This document shows positions 35,364-43,391 of a stretch of 64,000 nucleotides of DNA, piece by piece. Position numbers and translations under genes: made by a program. Positions within the stretch are counted from its first letter, which is position 1; each line of letters begins with the position of its first letter. The notes under the pieces are model-generated. The model searched no databases, was not told where the DNA came from, and saw only the letters and a list, made by a program, of their open reading frames with translations. Source of the DNA: Paenibacillus sp. SZ31 (GTDB taxonomy: Bacteria > Bacillota > Bacilli > Paenibacillales > Paenibacillaceae); contig NZ_JABBEA010000008.1 of NCBI RefSeq assembly GCF_012912005.1, positions 1 to 64,000 of the forward strand, read 5' to 3'.

Positions 35364-36380
35364 TCACGCACCAAGTCTTAATAAGAACAGCTCCAGACCA
35401 AGCACTTTATCCACCGCTCCTGTTTTCATCTGGTAATCCAGTTCACTGAGGTGACTCAATATCGTTCTCAGACGTTCCGCCTGAAATTTACGGGCTTGTT
35501 CCCCCGCAATCTTAACGGCATATGGATGCAGACCAAGCTGACTGGCGATCTGCTGCTGGGAGTAACTTTGTTGGCCCAACTCTTTCACCTGGATCATGAT
35601 CCGAAACTGACGTGCAATTAAAGCCGCAATTTTAATTGGTTCTTCGCGCTGCTTCAGCAACTCATAGAAAAGAGCCAACGCTTTTTCCAGTCGCAAATTG
35701 GCGAGTTCTTCCACCAGTGAAAATACATTCTGCTCTGTACTGCGGGCAACCAGCGACTCGATATCAGCACGCTTGATTGTTCCCCCATTACCCGCAAACA
35801 AACATAACTTGTCTACTTCAGCAGATAACGTTTGAAGACCTGTTCCCGCGTAACTGATCAATGTGTCCGCCGCTCCTGTCTCAAAAGAGACATCCCGCTG
35901 CTTCGCCAGTTTCACAATCCAATTCAACAGTTCATCTCCACTCAGTGGAGCAAAAGCAAGAACTACCGCCTGTTTCTTGACAGCCTTCACCAGTTTCTTC
36001 CGCTCATCCAGCTTATCCCCTTGGGCCAGGAAAACAATTGTACTGTAATCTGCCGGATTTTCCATATATGTAAGCAGACGATCAACCTGGTGTTCAATCT
36101 TGGATTCTTTACCTGCGGTAAATAGACTTGCATCCCTTACAATAATCAATTTGCGGGGTACCAGAAATGGTACGGTCTCTGCTTCTTCAATAACGACCTC
36201 CACAGCCGTTTCAGACAAATCATATGGAATAATCGCAAAATCACGATGTTCTTCTTCAATCACCTGTTCTTTTAACATATCCGTAAATTGCTGTATCTGA
36301 TACTTTTCCGTTCCATACAGCACATAGATCGGAGCCGGTTCTCCACTACGTATTGCCTTTGTTGCACTTTTTACATCCAT
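35364..36380 (-). CDS. holA: DNA polymerase III delta subunit HolA
   Basis: HolA is the clamp-loader wrench that opens the beta clamp. The 338-residue protein has the N-terminal AAA-like domain (PIYVLYGTEKYQIQQF), the AQGDKLDERKKLVKAV region, and the C-terminal collar domain with LIARQFRIMIQVKELGQ and SQLGLHPYAVKIAGEQARKF. It holds the Bacillus yqeN position beside rpsT. In Bacillus comEC follows almost at once; here about 7 kb of other DNA intervenes. Confidence 0.94.
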   Translation of the reverse strand: MDVKSATKAIRSGEPAPIYVLYGTEKYQIQQFTDMLKEQVIEEEHRDFAIIPYDLSETAVEVVIEEAETVPFLVPRKLIIVRDASLFTAGKESKIEHQVDRLLTYMENPADYSTIVFLAQGDKLDERKKLVKAVKKQAVVLAFAPLSGDELLNWIVKLAKQRDVSFETGAADTLISYAGTGLQTLSAEVDKLCLFAGNGGTIKRADIESLVARSTEQNVFSLVEELANLRLEKALALFYELLKQREEPIKIAALIARQFRIMIQVKELGQQSYSQQQIASQLGLHPYAVKIAGEQARKFQAERLRTILSHLSELDYQMKTGAVDKVLGLELFLLRLGA

Positions 36381-36434
36381 TCACGGTGCCTCCTTATCCC
36401 TCTTATCCTACCAGAAAAAGCGCAAGACAACAAA

Positions 36435-36467
36435 GGGACCTTACATCCAGTTGTGGATGAAGGTCCC
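36435..36467 (-). terminator. Probable terminator of the anti-sigma gene
   Basis: GGGACCTT-CATCCA pairs with TGGATG-AAGGTCCC, and the minus strand continues with TTTGTTGTCTT, a broken T-tract. The rest of 36481-36636 shows nothing recognisable. Confidence 0.6.
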
Positions 36468-36636
36468 CTGTCCTACATCTATATAAACGCAGACACTAGC
36501 AGTTCTAGAAAAAGCTGGTGCGCGGTCATACGACGTCAGTTGTTTGAACTGAGATAGGACGTTTTGTTACTTCCAATATATGCTTGTCATACTGAAAATG
36601 TTCTTTCTTTTAGAGGCGTTGAATCCCCAATTCCAC

Positions 36637-37923
36637 TTATTTCGCAGGAGCTCCACCTGAAACAGAAGGTACGTTAAACGAGTTCTTCGCCGTCGTTCCT
36701 TCCTTGTCCGTTTCGTAGTTAAATAGGGTACCATCTTTCGACCAACTTGCTGACTTTAGCGTTCCCTCTATATTGCGCTGCTCAACCAGATTCAGAACAT
36801 CCGGTTCATTGGCAGGTTTGGAGTATATGCTGATTTGATCACCAAGAAGCATAACTACATAGGAGCCGTCAGGTGATTTCCATTCTTTTGGCGCTGCCGT
36901 TGTAGCCATTCCTTGATCTGGTCCTGCAAATCCTTTGTTTCCTCCAGAGGTGTCCGCACCTGTACCTGAATCAGGAACAGCATCACCTTCTACCGGTGCA
37001 TCTTCATTTGTATTCGGTGTGATGGTCTGAGAAGTGAAGGATTTCTCATCTGCGTTGCCCGGTTCATTTGCTCCATCCTCTTCTCCATCTGCAGAAGAAG
37101 TAGGAGCAGTTCCTGATTCTTGATTTCTCTGCTCAGCGTCTTGGTTCTGAACCTCACTCTTCTGACTATCGGTCGAAGGAGAACTGGACGAATGATCCTG
37201 AGTTCCTTTATTCGGAGCAGGCGTTGATTCAGTAGCCGGTTGTTGAGGTGTCGGATCTGTCTGAACTTCAGGCTCCTGCACCTGATCTCCACCATTCTCT
37301 TCAGGCATGGTTTCTGATCCCGGGTTATCCCCTTCCGTTGAGGAAGCATTAGATTCACTCACAAATACATCGTTGCTGCTTGATTGGGATGAAGTTGAAG
37401 GATCATAATTCTCAATATTCTTACTCAAGGCATTCTGATCCACATTGCCGCTCTCTTGAGTAGCTCCAGAGCTCAGCATCATGGAATCGGCATTCTCAAT
37501 CTGTTCAGGCTCATATCCCCAGATGGCAAATCCCAATACAACTGCAGCAGCCGCTGCCCCCATGGACATTCGTCCTGCCATCGAGTTAAGCCATTTTTGT
37601 TTTTGCTTCGTTTTCCGCTCACTTGAACGTTGTAAATTCTCAAATGCAGCGGGGACAGGATTCATTTCCTGTATGGTGCTACTTTGCTCCCTACGCGCTT
37701 CGTCTATAGCATCAAGCTGTGGCATAATCGCATCAACCAGACTAAACTTCGGGCTTACTTGCGGTAATTCTTCCAGTTCTCTGGAAAGAGCTCTGAGTAA
37801 ACTAAAATTCTCGGCGCACTCCGGACACTTGGCCACATGCTGTAGCATCTGCGCGGTTTCCGCTTCGCCCAGATCATGATCCAGATAGCGGTGCATCCAT
37901 TCCACCACCTCTTCGCATTTCAT
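36637..37923 (-). CDS. Anti-sigma factor with zinc-finger domain
   Basis: A 428-residue membrane protein that should hold the adjacent ECF sigma factor inactive. Residues 1-45 form an anti-sigma zinc finger (zf-HC2; HVAKCPEC, His29/Cys33/Cys36). The transmembrane helix is at about 120-140 (MGAAAAAVVLGFAIWGY), followed by a very long, low-complexity extracellular linker rich in Ser, Thr, Glu, Gln and Pro (about 150-345). A folded C-terminal domain with PDGSYVVMLLGDQISIY ends the protein. The extracytoplasmic part presumably senses envelope stress. Its start overlaps the sigma gene stop by 4 nt (ATGA). Confidence 0.88.
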   Translation of the reverse strand: MKCEEVVEWMHRYLDHDLGEAETAQMLQHVAKCPECAENFSLLRALSRELEELPQVSPKFSLVDAIMPQLDAIDEARREQSSTIQEMNPVPAAFENLQRSSERKTKQKQKWLNSMAGRMSMGAAAAAVVLGFAIWGYEPEQIENADSMMLSSGATQESGNVDQNALSKNIENYDPSTSSQSSSNDVFVSESNASSTEGDNPGSETMPEENGGDQVQEPEVQTDPTPQQPATESTPAPNKGTQDHSSSSPSTDSQKSEVQNQDAEQRNQESGTAPTSSADGEEDGANEPGNADEKSFTSQTITPNTNEDAPVEGDAVPDSGTGADTSGGNKGFAGPDQGMATTAAPKEWKSPDGSYVVMLLGDQISIYSKPANEPDVLNLVEQRNIEGTLKSASWSKDGTLFNYETDKEGTTAKNSFNVPSVSGGAPAK

Positions 37924-38468
37924 CCTGTCACACCACCTTTCTGATATTCCTGTAGTAGATTCTGTAATTGCTGTCTGGCTCTAAATAAATAAGATTTCAC
38001 CGTATTCAACGGAAGATCGAGACAATCCGCAATTTCATTGTAGGATAAGTCCTGCAAATATCTTAGAACAATAACGGTACGATGATGCTCGGGAAGCTTG
38101 TTGATCGCATCCTGAATGTCTTGGGCCACGTATGTAGACATGACCTCGTACTCCACATCCTGATTATCCTGAAAAACCATATCATGTTCGTCAATGGAGA
38201 CGGACGGCTTGGTTCTTCTGAATTTATCAATACAGATGTTCGTGACGATGCGTTGTACCCATGTTTTGAATTGGGCCTTTTCTTCGTATGAATTGATTTT
38301 GGTGTAAATTCGGATCAACGCTTCCTGAGCAGCATCCAAAGCGTCCTGTTCATTATTTAGAATGTAATATGCGGTCCGATAGACGTGTTGTTCAATCTCC
38401 CGCAATAGGGTAATTAGAGCGTCGCGATCGCCCGATTGAGCGGCTCTGATGAGTTCCGGCTCTACCAC
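37920..38468 (-). CDS. ECF-type RNA polymerase sigma factor (SigW-like)
   Basis: An ECF sigma factor of 182 residues starting at GTG after GAGGGGG. Region 2 (residues about 15-90; YYILNNEQDALDAAQEALIRIY, then FKTWVQRIVTNICIDKFRR) and region 4 (about 125-175; LPEHHRTVIVLRYLQDLSYNEIAD, then TVKSYLFRARQQL) are intact. It resembles the SigW/SigV/YlaC-type envelope-stress sigmas. The tightly linked anti-sigma gene and a candidate self-type promoter upstream support an autoregulated pair. Confidence 0.9.
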   Translation of the reverse strand: MVEPELIRAAQSGDRDALITLLREIEQHVYRTAYYILNNEQDALDAAQEALIRIYTKINSYEEKAQFKTWVQRIVTNICIDKFRRTKPSVSIDEHDMVFQDNQDVEYEVMSTYVAQDIQDAINKLPEHHRTVIVLRYLQDLSYNEIADCLDLPLNTVKSYLFRARQQLQNLLQEYQKGGVTG

Positions 38469-38498
38469 AAAGGATCCCCCTCTCCCTGCAACCTTACA

Positions 38499-38525
38499 GA
38501 CGTGATCATCAATAAAATTGTTGCA
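38499..38525 (-). promoter_or_regulatory. Candidate ECF autoregulatory promoter
   Basis: On the minus strand TGCAAC (38520-38525), a 17-bp spacer and CGTC (38499-38502) match the AAC/CGT pattern of ECF promoters, about 30 bp before the sigma GTG. The remainder of the 351-bp gap 38469-38819 has no other gene, but see the palindromes at 38764-38796. Confidence 0.5.
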
Positions 38526-38763
38526 AAGTTAAGTATTTTTTTAATTTGCCATAACAAAATAACGGCGTATGTATTAGGGCCGCTGAAATCTTCTCTTAGA
38601 ATAACAGAAATCGCATAACGAGTCACCAAACGAGTCTAAAAGGGATTCCATTACTTACACGACTCAATTCAAATGCAATGGCATACATTATAGCTAACCA
38701 CTTTTTTGGTCCTTAAAATAAAAAAAGTCGAAATTTGTCCAAATTTAAGCTATTTTTAATGCA

Positions 38764-38796
38764 ATTTTCATGAAAATAGTGTATTGTAAATTTACA
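38764..38796 (+). promoter_or_regulatory. Two adjacent perfect palindromes
   Basis: ATTTTCATGAAAAT (38764-38777) and TGTAAATTTACA (38785-38796) lie side by side, 11 bp before the ribosome site of the small plus-strand gene at 38820. Their place suggests operator sites; no known consensus is matched with confidence. Confidence 0.45.
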
Positions 38797-38819
38797 TTCA
38801 TAAACACGAGGTGATGAGC

Positions 38820-39122
38820 ATGCCAGCTCTTGCGAAAATTCAAGCTTTAAAAGAACAAATGCCCAAAGAATACCAAAGTATTTCCCATTTTGTGGAACAT
38901 GCATTAGAGTCCATTGATACTCTGGTCGAGGAACATCGGAAGTACGTAGCTGCACAGGCATTATACGGCGATAAAATCGTTGGATCGGAAGAACGCTTGT
39001 ACAGAGAAACCGTACTTGATGTTAGAGCACAGTTGTTGATGACTCTCGAGAAAACGGTAGAAGATCTGTTGCACAAAGGCGACAAACACTGGAACAAACA
39101 CTTTAAGGACGGCGTGGAGTAG
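38820..39122 (+). CDS. Small helical hypothetical protein (100 aa)
   Basis: A 100-residue hydrophilic, apparently all-helical protein (MPALAKIQALKEQMPKEYQS; VEHALESIDTLVEEHRKY; AQLLMTLEKTVEDLL). No signal or membrane segment. The ATG at 38820 has GAGGTG 6 nt upstream and the gene ends at a good terminator, so expression is likely. No family recognised; fairly even composition suggests a long-resident gene. Confidence 0.7.
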   Translation: MPALAKIQALKEQMPKEYQSISHFVEHALESIDTLVEEHRKYVAAQALYGDKIVGSEERLYRETVLDVRAQLLMTLEKTVEDLLHKGDKHWNKHFKDGVE

Positions 39123-39154
39123 TACTTATATTTCTTCCACAGTTTGAAAAAATG

Positions 39155-39210
39155 GCCCATTTTCCGATATTCTCCCCTTGTGGAGTGTAACGGAAAGCGG
39201 GCTTTTTTTG
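39155..39210 (+). terminator. Terminator of the 100-residue gene
   Basis: A stepped stem (GCCC...GGGC, TTCCG...CGGAA, CTCC...GGAG) followed by seven T residues, 33 bp after the stop codon. Confidence 0.8.
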
Positions 39211-39259
39211 TGCTGTGCTGTAATTTGCAATCAGTTGAAGTGATGAATTGGTGCATTCA

Positions 39260-41109
39260 TCAGTAAATCGCCATCAGTTTGCCATTGAGAAACCCTAAAG
39301 CTCTTATGCCTGCGGAGCTGGCATACACCCAAACCTCGATTTTACCTTTTGAACTCGTTTCATACGTAATGCTCGATGGATCTCCCCATGCAAGGCGCAC
39401 CTGAGTTATGTTCATTCCTAAAGCTACTTCTCCAGCAATGATTTTATTCCAAGTGGACTTGGACCAATTGTATTTCTTATACGGATCAGAAGAGAAGAAT
39501 TGGTTGGAATCGGCAAGCATCTCCGTCACACTGGAAGGTGCACCTCCTACGTAAGCAGAAACGGTTTTTCCTTTTGCATTACGGAAGATAATAGAGTAAC
39601 TTCGATCACCGTATTTAATCTTCTCAATTTTGATATCTAATATGGTCACTTTACTGAAACGTTGCCCTAAACTCGTATCACTGTTGATCCAGTAGGACTT
39701 GCCAATGAAGCGAGCAAGATTCCCCAGCTCTTTTTTCTTGATCAGTGCAAGTGTATCCTTCGATTCCACCAGAATAGAAGAATTTCCAACCAGTACCTTG
39801 GCCTGCTTTAGCTCAGCATCCCATCGAACCTGAATACCCGCAGCCTGTCTTAACAAGTCCGCAGGAAATACAGTTTGTCCTCCAATGGTTTGTACTTTCC
39901 CTTTCAACTTCAACTCTTTGTTGTTTAATCGCGCAACAGCACTCCCTTTTTTCAAAGTAATACTGTCATCTCCAAATTGAATTTCAAAAGATGAGCCTTT
40001 GACATCAATTTTGGCTCCCAAAGTTTTGAACACAGACTGTACTGGCAAGTATACATTTCCATCCAACAAAGTGGCGCCTGTTAACTATTACTATAATTCT
40101 CCTGAACGGTAAGGGTAATCGTATCCCCAATATTAGCTTCCTTGGAAGATGCCGTAAGTGTCACTTGATTTAAGGCGGGAGCTGATAGAGGAGTTAACTT
40201 TCCATTATCATATGTAGCCCATGATCCATCTTGTAACTGTGCATATAGCTCATCCAGATTAGGCGCATACACCATCCGCGATACGTTACTTAAACCCGGC
40301 AGTTGCTCGCCCTTATATTTGGCAGTTCGATCGTAGCTCCAGACGGTTCCATCCTGTTTCACCGTGAGCAGCTTATGCGTCCCACCCCACCAAATCAAAG
40401 ATTGCACTTTATTCGCAACCGTGATGTAGTCATCCTCATACAGCATACTTACAATCACTACCGAGCCATCATTTTTCAGCACTGCTGCGTAAACACCATT
40501 CGTTGCAATCGCTATACCATCAGGTACATTTCCTGCTCTACGTATTTTGTTGTATTTGTCATAATATATATCTCCTGATGAAGATAATGCGCTATAAGAA
40601 GAATCGCTTCCAGTACTACTCCAATAAGAATACGCATCGATAATCGATTCCAAAACCTTAGCCTGATCATCAAAATTATAAAGGTTCCCATCCTGAAGCT
40701 GAATCCATCCATGGCCATATACCTTAATCACACCATTGAATTGTTTCGTTACTGGTATATGTGCATTGTTCTTATCCCACCGAATGACTTGGCCATCGGC
40801 AGTCCAACCATAGATGGAATGGTCGTCTGATTTTGAAATACCGATCAGTTTTCGATTTTGTGTCCATACTCCACTTACGGTCCCTTTAGACCAAAGTGTA
40901 CCATCGTCGAGTAAATAATCATTCCGGTCAAGATCTGAAATGATGGAGCTACCCGATCCAGATGATGCCTAAGCGGAGGACTGTCCTGCGATCAAACCGA
41001 TAACTAAAAGTCCAATGCATAGAGCTATCGCCTTTCTAATCCATTTCACTCTAAACTTCTGAGTTGCATTACTGTTACTTTTACTTTGTGCCATTTCTAC
41101 AAGTTCCAT
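39260..41109 (-). pseudogene. Broken secreted protein gene: beta-propeller plus copper-amine-oxidase-type domain
   Basis: Read from the ATG at 41109 (after GAGGGG), the frame gives a signal peptide (basic KWIRKAIALCIGLLVIGLIAG, ending QSSA) and then a TAG at 40969-40971 exactly at the cleavage site. The same frame resumes as ASSGSGSS and runs through a region of short repeats typical of RCC1-like/beta-propeller surface proteins. It stops at TAA 40081-40083. The downstream frame, shifted, continues LTGATLLDGNVYLPVQSVF, a copper amine oxidase N-terminal (stalk) domain, and ends with a BamE/SmpA-like tail (ALGMNITQVRLAWGDP). Two lesions, a nonsense codon and a frameshift, interrupt what was probably a 610-residue exported protein. 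Sequencing error could explain either one but less easily both. Confidence 0.75.
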
Positions 41110-41389
41110 TTTCTTGATCCCCTCATTATTATGTATAGTGCTACGATCACTAGGTATTTCTAGCCCTTCTTCAAGGTGGGCCTAACTAACACTCAGTAAA
41201 AATAACCATAATCCTGCAACAAAAATCACATAACATTAATCAAATCCGTAACTAAAAACATATTTTTACATATATATAATAAACCAAAAACAAATGATTG
41301 CATTTAATCATCTAAAATAGAAAACATATTACAAACGAAATAGAACGTGCAACCTTAACAAAACTATAAATGGATATGCGGGAGACTAA

Positions 41390-41569
41390 ATGAATCTAAA
41401 AATCTTTTTCAAATACTTCCTGGGATTCTTTCTACTCAGTAGTGCTTTATTCATTGCATTTAATATGATAATAGGTCATAAAAGTTGGGATCAAATTGAT
41501 CACATACTCAATTTATTCAGCGCAACTATAATTAGCTTGCCGATTAGTATCTCAAAAGCAAGAGAGTAA
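41390..41569 (+). CDS. Small membrane protein (59 aa)
   Basis: A 59-residue peptide starting MNLKIFFKYFLGFFLLSS, with one or two hydrophobic segments (about 6-28 and 42-53) around a polar GHKSWDQIDH loop. GGGAG precedes the ATG and a terminator follows 90 bp later. No family recognised. AT-rich compared with neighbours, like the rest of 41.1-43.4 kb. Confidence 0.5.
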   Translation: MNLKIFFKYFLGFFLLSSALFIAFNMIIGHKSWDQIDHILNLFSATIISLPISISKARE

Positions 41570-41660
41570 TTCCTTCCTAGTCACCTTCCCTAAGAGACAG
41601 CCGAAGTATCCTGACAGCGCATAACGATTGGAATATGTTATTATCATGCAATTCAAGAAG

Positions 41661-41689
41661 AAGTCGTTCGCAGCGGAACGACTTTTTTT
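41661..41689 (+). terminator. Rho-independent terminator
   Basis: AAGTCGTTC pairs with GAACGACTT around a short loop, and T residues follow. It probably ends the 59-residue gene's transcript. Confidence 0.8.
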
Positions 41690-41829
41690 CTGTTATCGGT
41701 CAAACAAGTACTTACCCGATCAATGTCCCTCACTAATTATTTCTCAGTCTGTGTATGCTAAAATATAGTAGTTACCTTAGCCTATCTGTTGTTAAATATA
41801 ATTATTCAAGATGGAGGTTAATGCTCATA

Positions 41830-42282
41830 ATGACAAAAAACCATAGAATCATTAGGCCACGTGGAAAAATACTTGCAGCTGTATTAACTGCAGTGTTCAT
41901 TTCACTTGCAATGGGGATATATCACTATGTCCCTATAGATGAAAGATTAGAAAATACTTACTATTATTCATTCGGGTATAAATTTGCGGTTGGATTATTG
42001 ATTAACCTTGCTATTTTACTTTTCTTACTTACGCCCCTTTCTATATTGGTGGATGGATTACTTTTATACAGAAAAAAAGATAATACGTATAAAAGATTGC
42101 TCGTTGCAATCGTTGCATATGGTCTATTAGGCTTCATAGGTGGGATCATCTACTCGATATTTACACTTAACTTCAATACTTTTTCCGCTCAGACTATCCA
42201 CATCATTGCAGGTTCTCTTATCTTTTTAGCCTTCCAGTTGGTATTAAATCGGATTTTTCTTCACTTGTCTTCAAACCGATAA
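41830..42282 (+). CDS. Polytopic membrane protein of unknown function
   Basis: A 150-residue integral membrane protein with four hydrophobic segments (about residues 15-32, 50-75, 92-115, 123-142) and basic loops (YRKKDNTYKRLL). I place the start at MTKNHRIIRPRGK; an ATG three codons upstream is only 3 nt from GGAGG and therefore less likely. No catalytic motif or family is recognised. It lies in the AT-richer accessory interval and is probably a single-gene unit. Confidence 0.6.
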   Translation: MTKNHRIIRPRGKILAAVLTAVFISLAMGIYHYVPIDERLENTYYYSFGYKFAVGLLINLAILLFLLTPLSILVDGLLLYRKKDNTYKRLLVAIVAYGLLGFIGGIIYSIFTLNFNTFSAQTIHIIAGSLIFLAFQLVLNRIFLHLSSNR

Positions 42283-42424
42283 ATAGGTTGCGTACGACTT
42301 AACCCATAAGGTTTCCATTTGGTAAACTTATGGTTCCAATACGTGATTAGCACTTCAGTGTTTTAATGAATGGACAAGGCAATCAGTCTAACCATTGTAT
42401 GCTATTGATTTTTGGCATAATAAA

Positions 42425-42460
42425 GCAGCCGATCACATTGATCAGCTACCTTATTGTTTT
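42425..42460 (+). terminator. Possible terminator
   Basis: GCAGCCGATCA pairs imperfectly with TGATCAGCTACC and is followed by TTATTGTTTTT. It could end the membrane-protein gene and, from the other side, the Nudix gene. Confidence 0.5.
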
Positions 42461-42461
42461 T

Positions 42462-42491
42462 ATTAAGCTAACGTTTCCCGTTAGTTCATTA
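42462..42491. repeat. Short palindromic repeat, copy 1
   Basis: AAGCTAACGTTTCCCGTTAG forms a small CTAAC/GTTAG hairpin. A related copy is at 43097-43122, so the two flank the Nudix gene 42509-42997. Confidence 0.55.
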
Positions 42492-42508
42492 CACGATCCC
42501 TCGTACAA

Positions 42509-42997
42509 CTAAACACTTCTTTGAAGCTTGACATTAAATTCTGTCGTTGAAGCAGTGACATACTCCATATAATTCACAGAGCCGTTAAAGTTCAAATAAG
42601 CTTCATAACGCATGCGGATTCCAGGTAAAGTAATCAAATCCAGAACATTTTCCTTTGGAACCCACCTGCATTCGCTCGTTTCATTAGAAGTAGCTAACTC
42701 TCCACCCACAGCTTTACACACGAAATCAAACATGACCTTCGTAGGGACATCAGTCACACCGTCATACCACTTATGGATTGCTGTATTCGAAATAACACTA
42801 ATCAAATAGCTAACCGTGGCGTCTATTCCACTTTCCTCTTTGATTTCACGGATGACACCATCAATCAGGTTTTCTCCTACTTCAGTTATCCCACCAGGAT
42901 ACACCCAACCATCGTCATGGGCTTTTACTAAAAGGATATTTCCAGTTCCATCCTCTACAATTCCACCTGCAGATACAATATGTGTCGGGAACGTCAT
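42509..42997 (-). CDS. Nudix hydrolase
   Basis: A 162-residue Nudix protein with a complete box from GGITEVGENLIDG to REIKEESG. GGAGG lies 7 nt before the ATG. The C-terminal half (GIRMRYEAYLNF) is family-typical but does not reveal a substrate. The gene is flanked by two copies of a CTAAC-loop-GTTAG repeat and sits in the accessory interval between holA and comEC. Confidence 0.85.
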   Translation of the reverse strand: MTFPTHIVSAGGIVEDGTGNILLVKAHDDGWVYPGGITEVGENLIDGVIREIKEESGIDATVSYLISVISNTAIHKWYDGVTDVPTKVMFDFVCKAVGGELATSNETSECRWVPKENVLDLITLPGIRMRYEAYLNFNGSVNYMEYVTASTTEFNVKLQRSV

Positions 42998-43096
42998 TTT
43001 ACAACCTCCAAATAAGATAAATTTGTATATTTATTCCACATACTTCTTATACTTTCCTGCCTTTGTGAATTTCTAAAAGATACTGTCGACATGATG

Positions 43097-43122
43097 GAAC
43101 TAACTTCCCCGTTAGCTTAATG
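43097..43122. repeat. Short palindromic repeat, copy 2
   Basis: GAACTAACTTCCCCGTTAGC is a close relative of the element at 42462. A further fragment (CTAACGGAAA) is at about 43255. The rest of 42998-43391 has no gene I can support. Confidence 0.5.
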
Positions 43123-43391
43123 CAAAAGAACCCCTATAGATTAGCTGGCTATATACTCGAATTATCATTCTATTAGGAACTCACGGAAACTTTATGCTTC
43201 CAATTTTGACTCCTGACAAACTTATGCTTCTGTTTGTGTTCCGAAAAGCAAAAACTAACGGAAATTAAAGCAATTTCCGGCAGACATATGGGTAAAAATT
43301 TATCTTCTAATGGGTTAAGTCACATTGCGTGCCGTCATATCCTTTTTTCTAAACTCTTCAACCTGCTTACTATGCGGCCATGTAGTATCCA

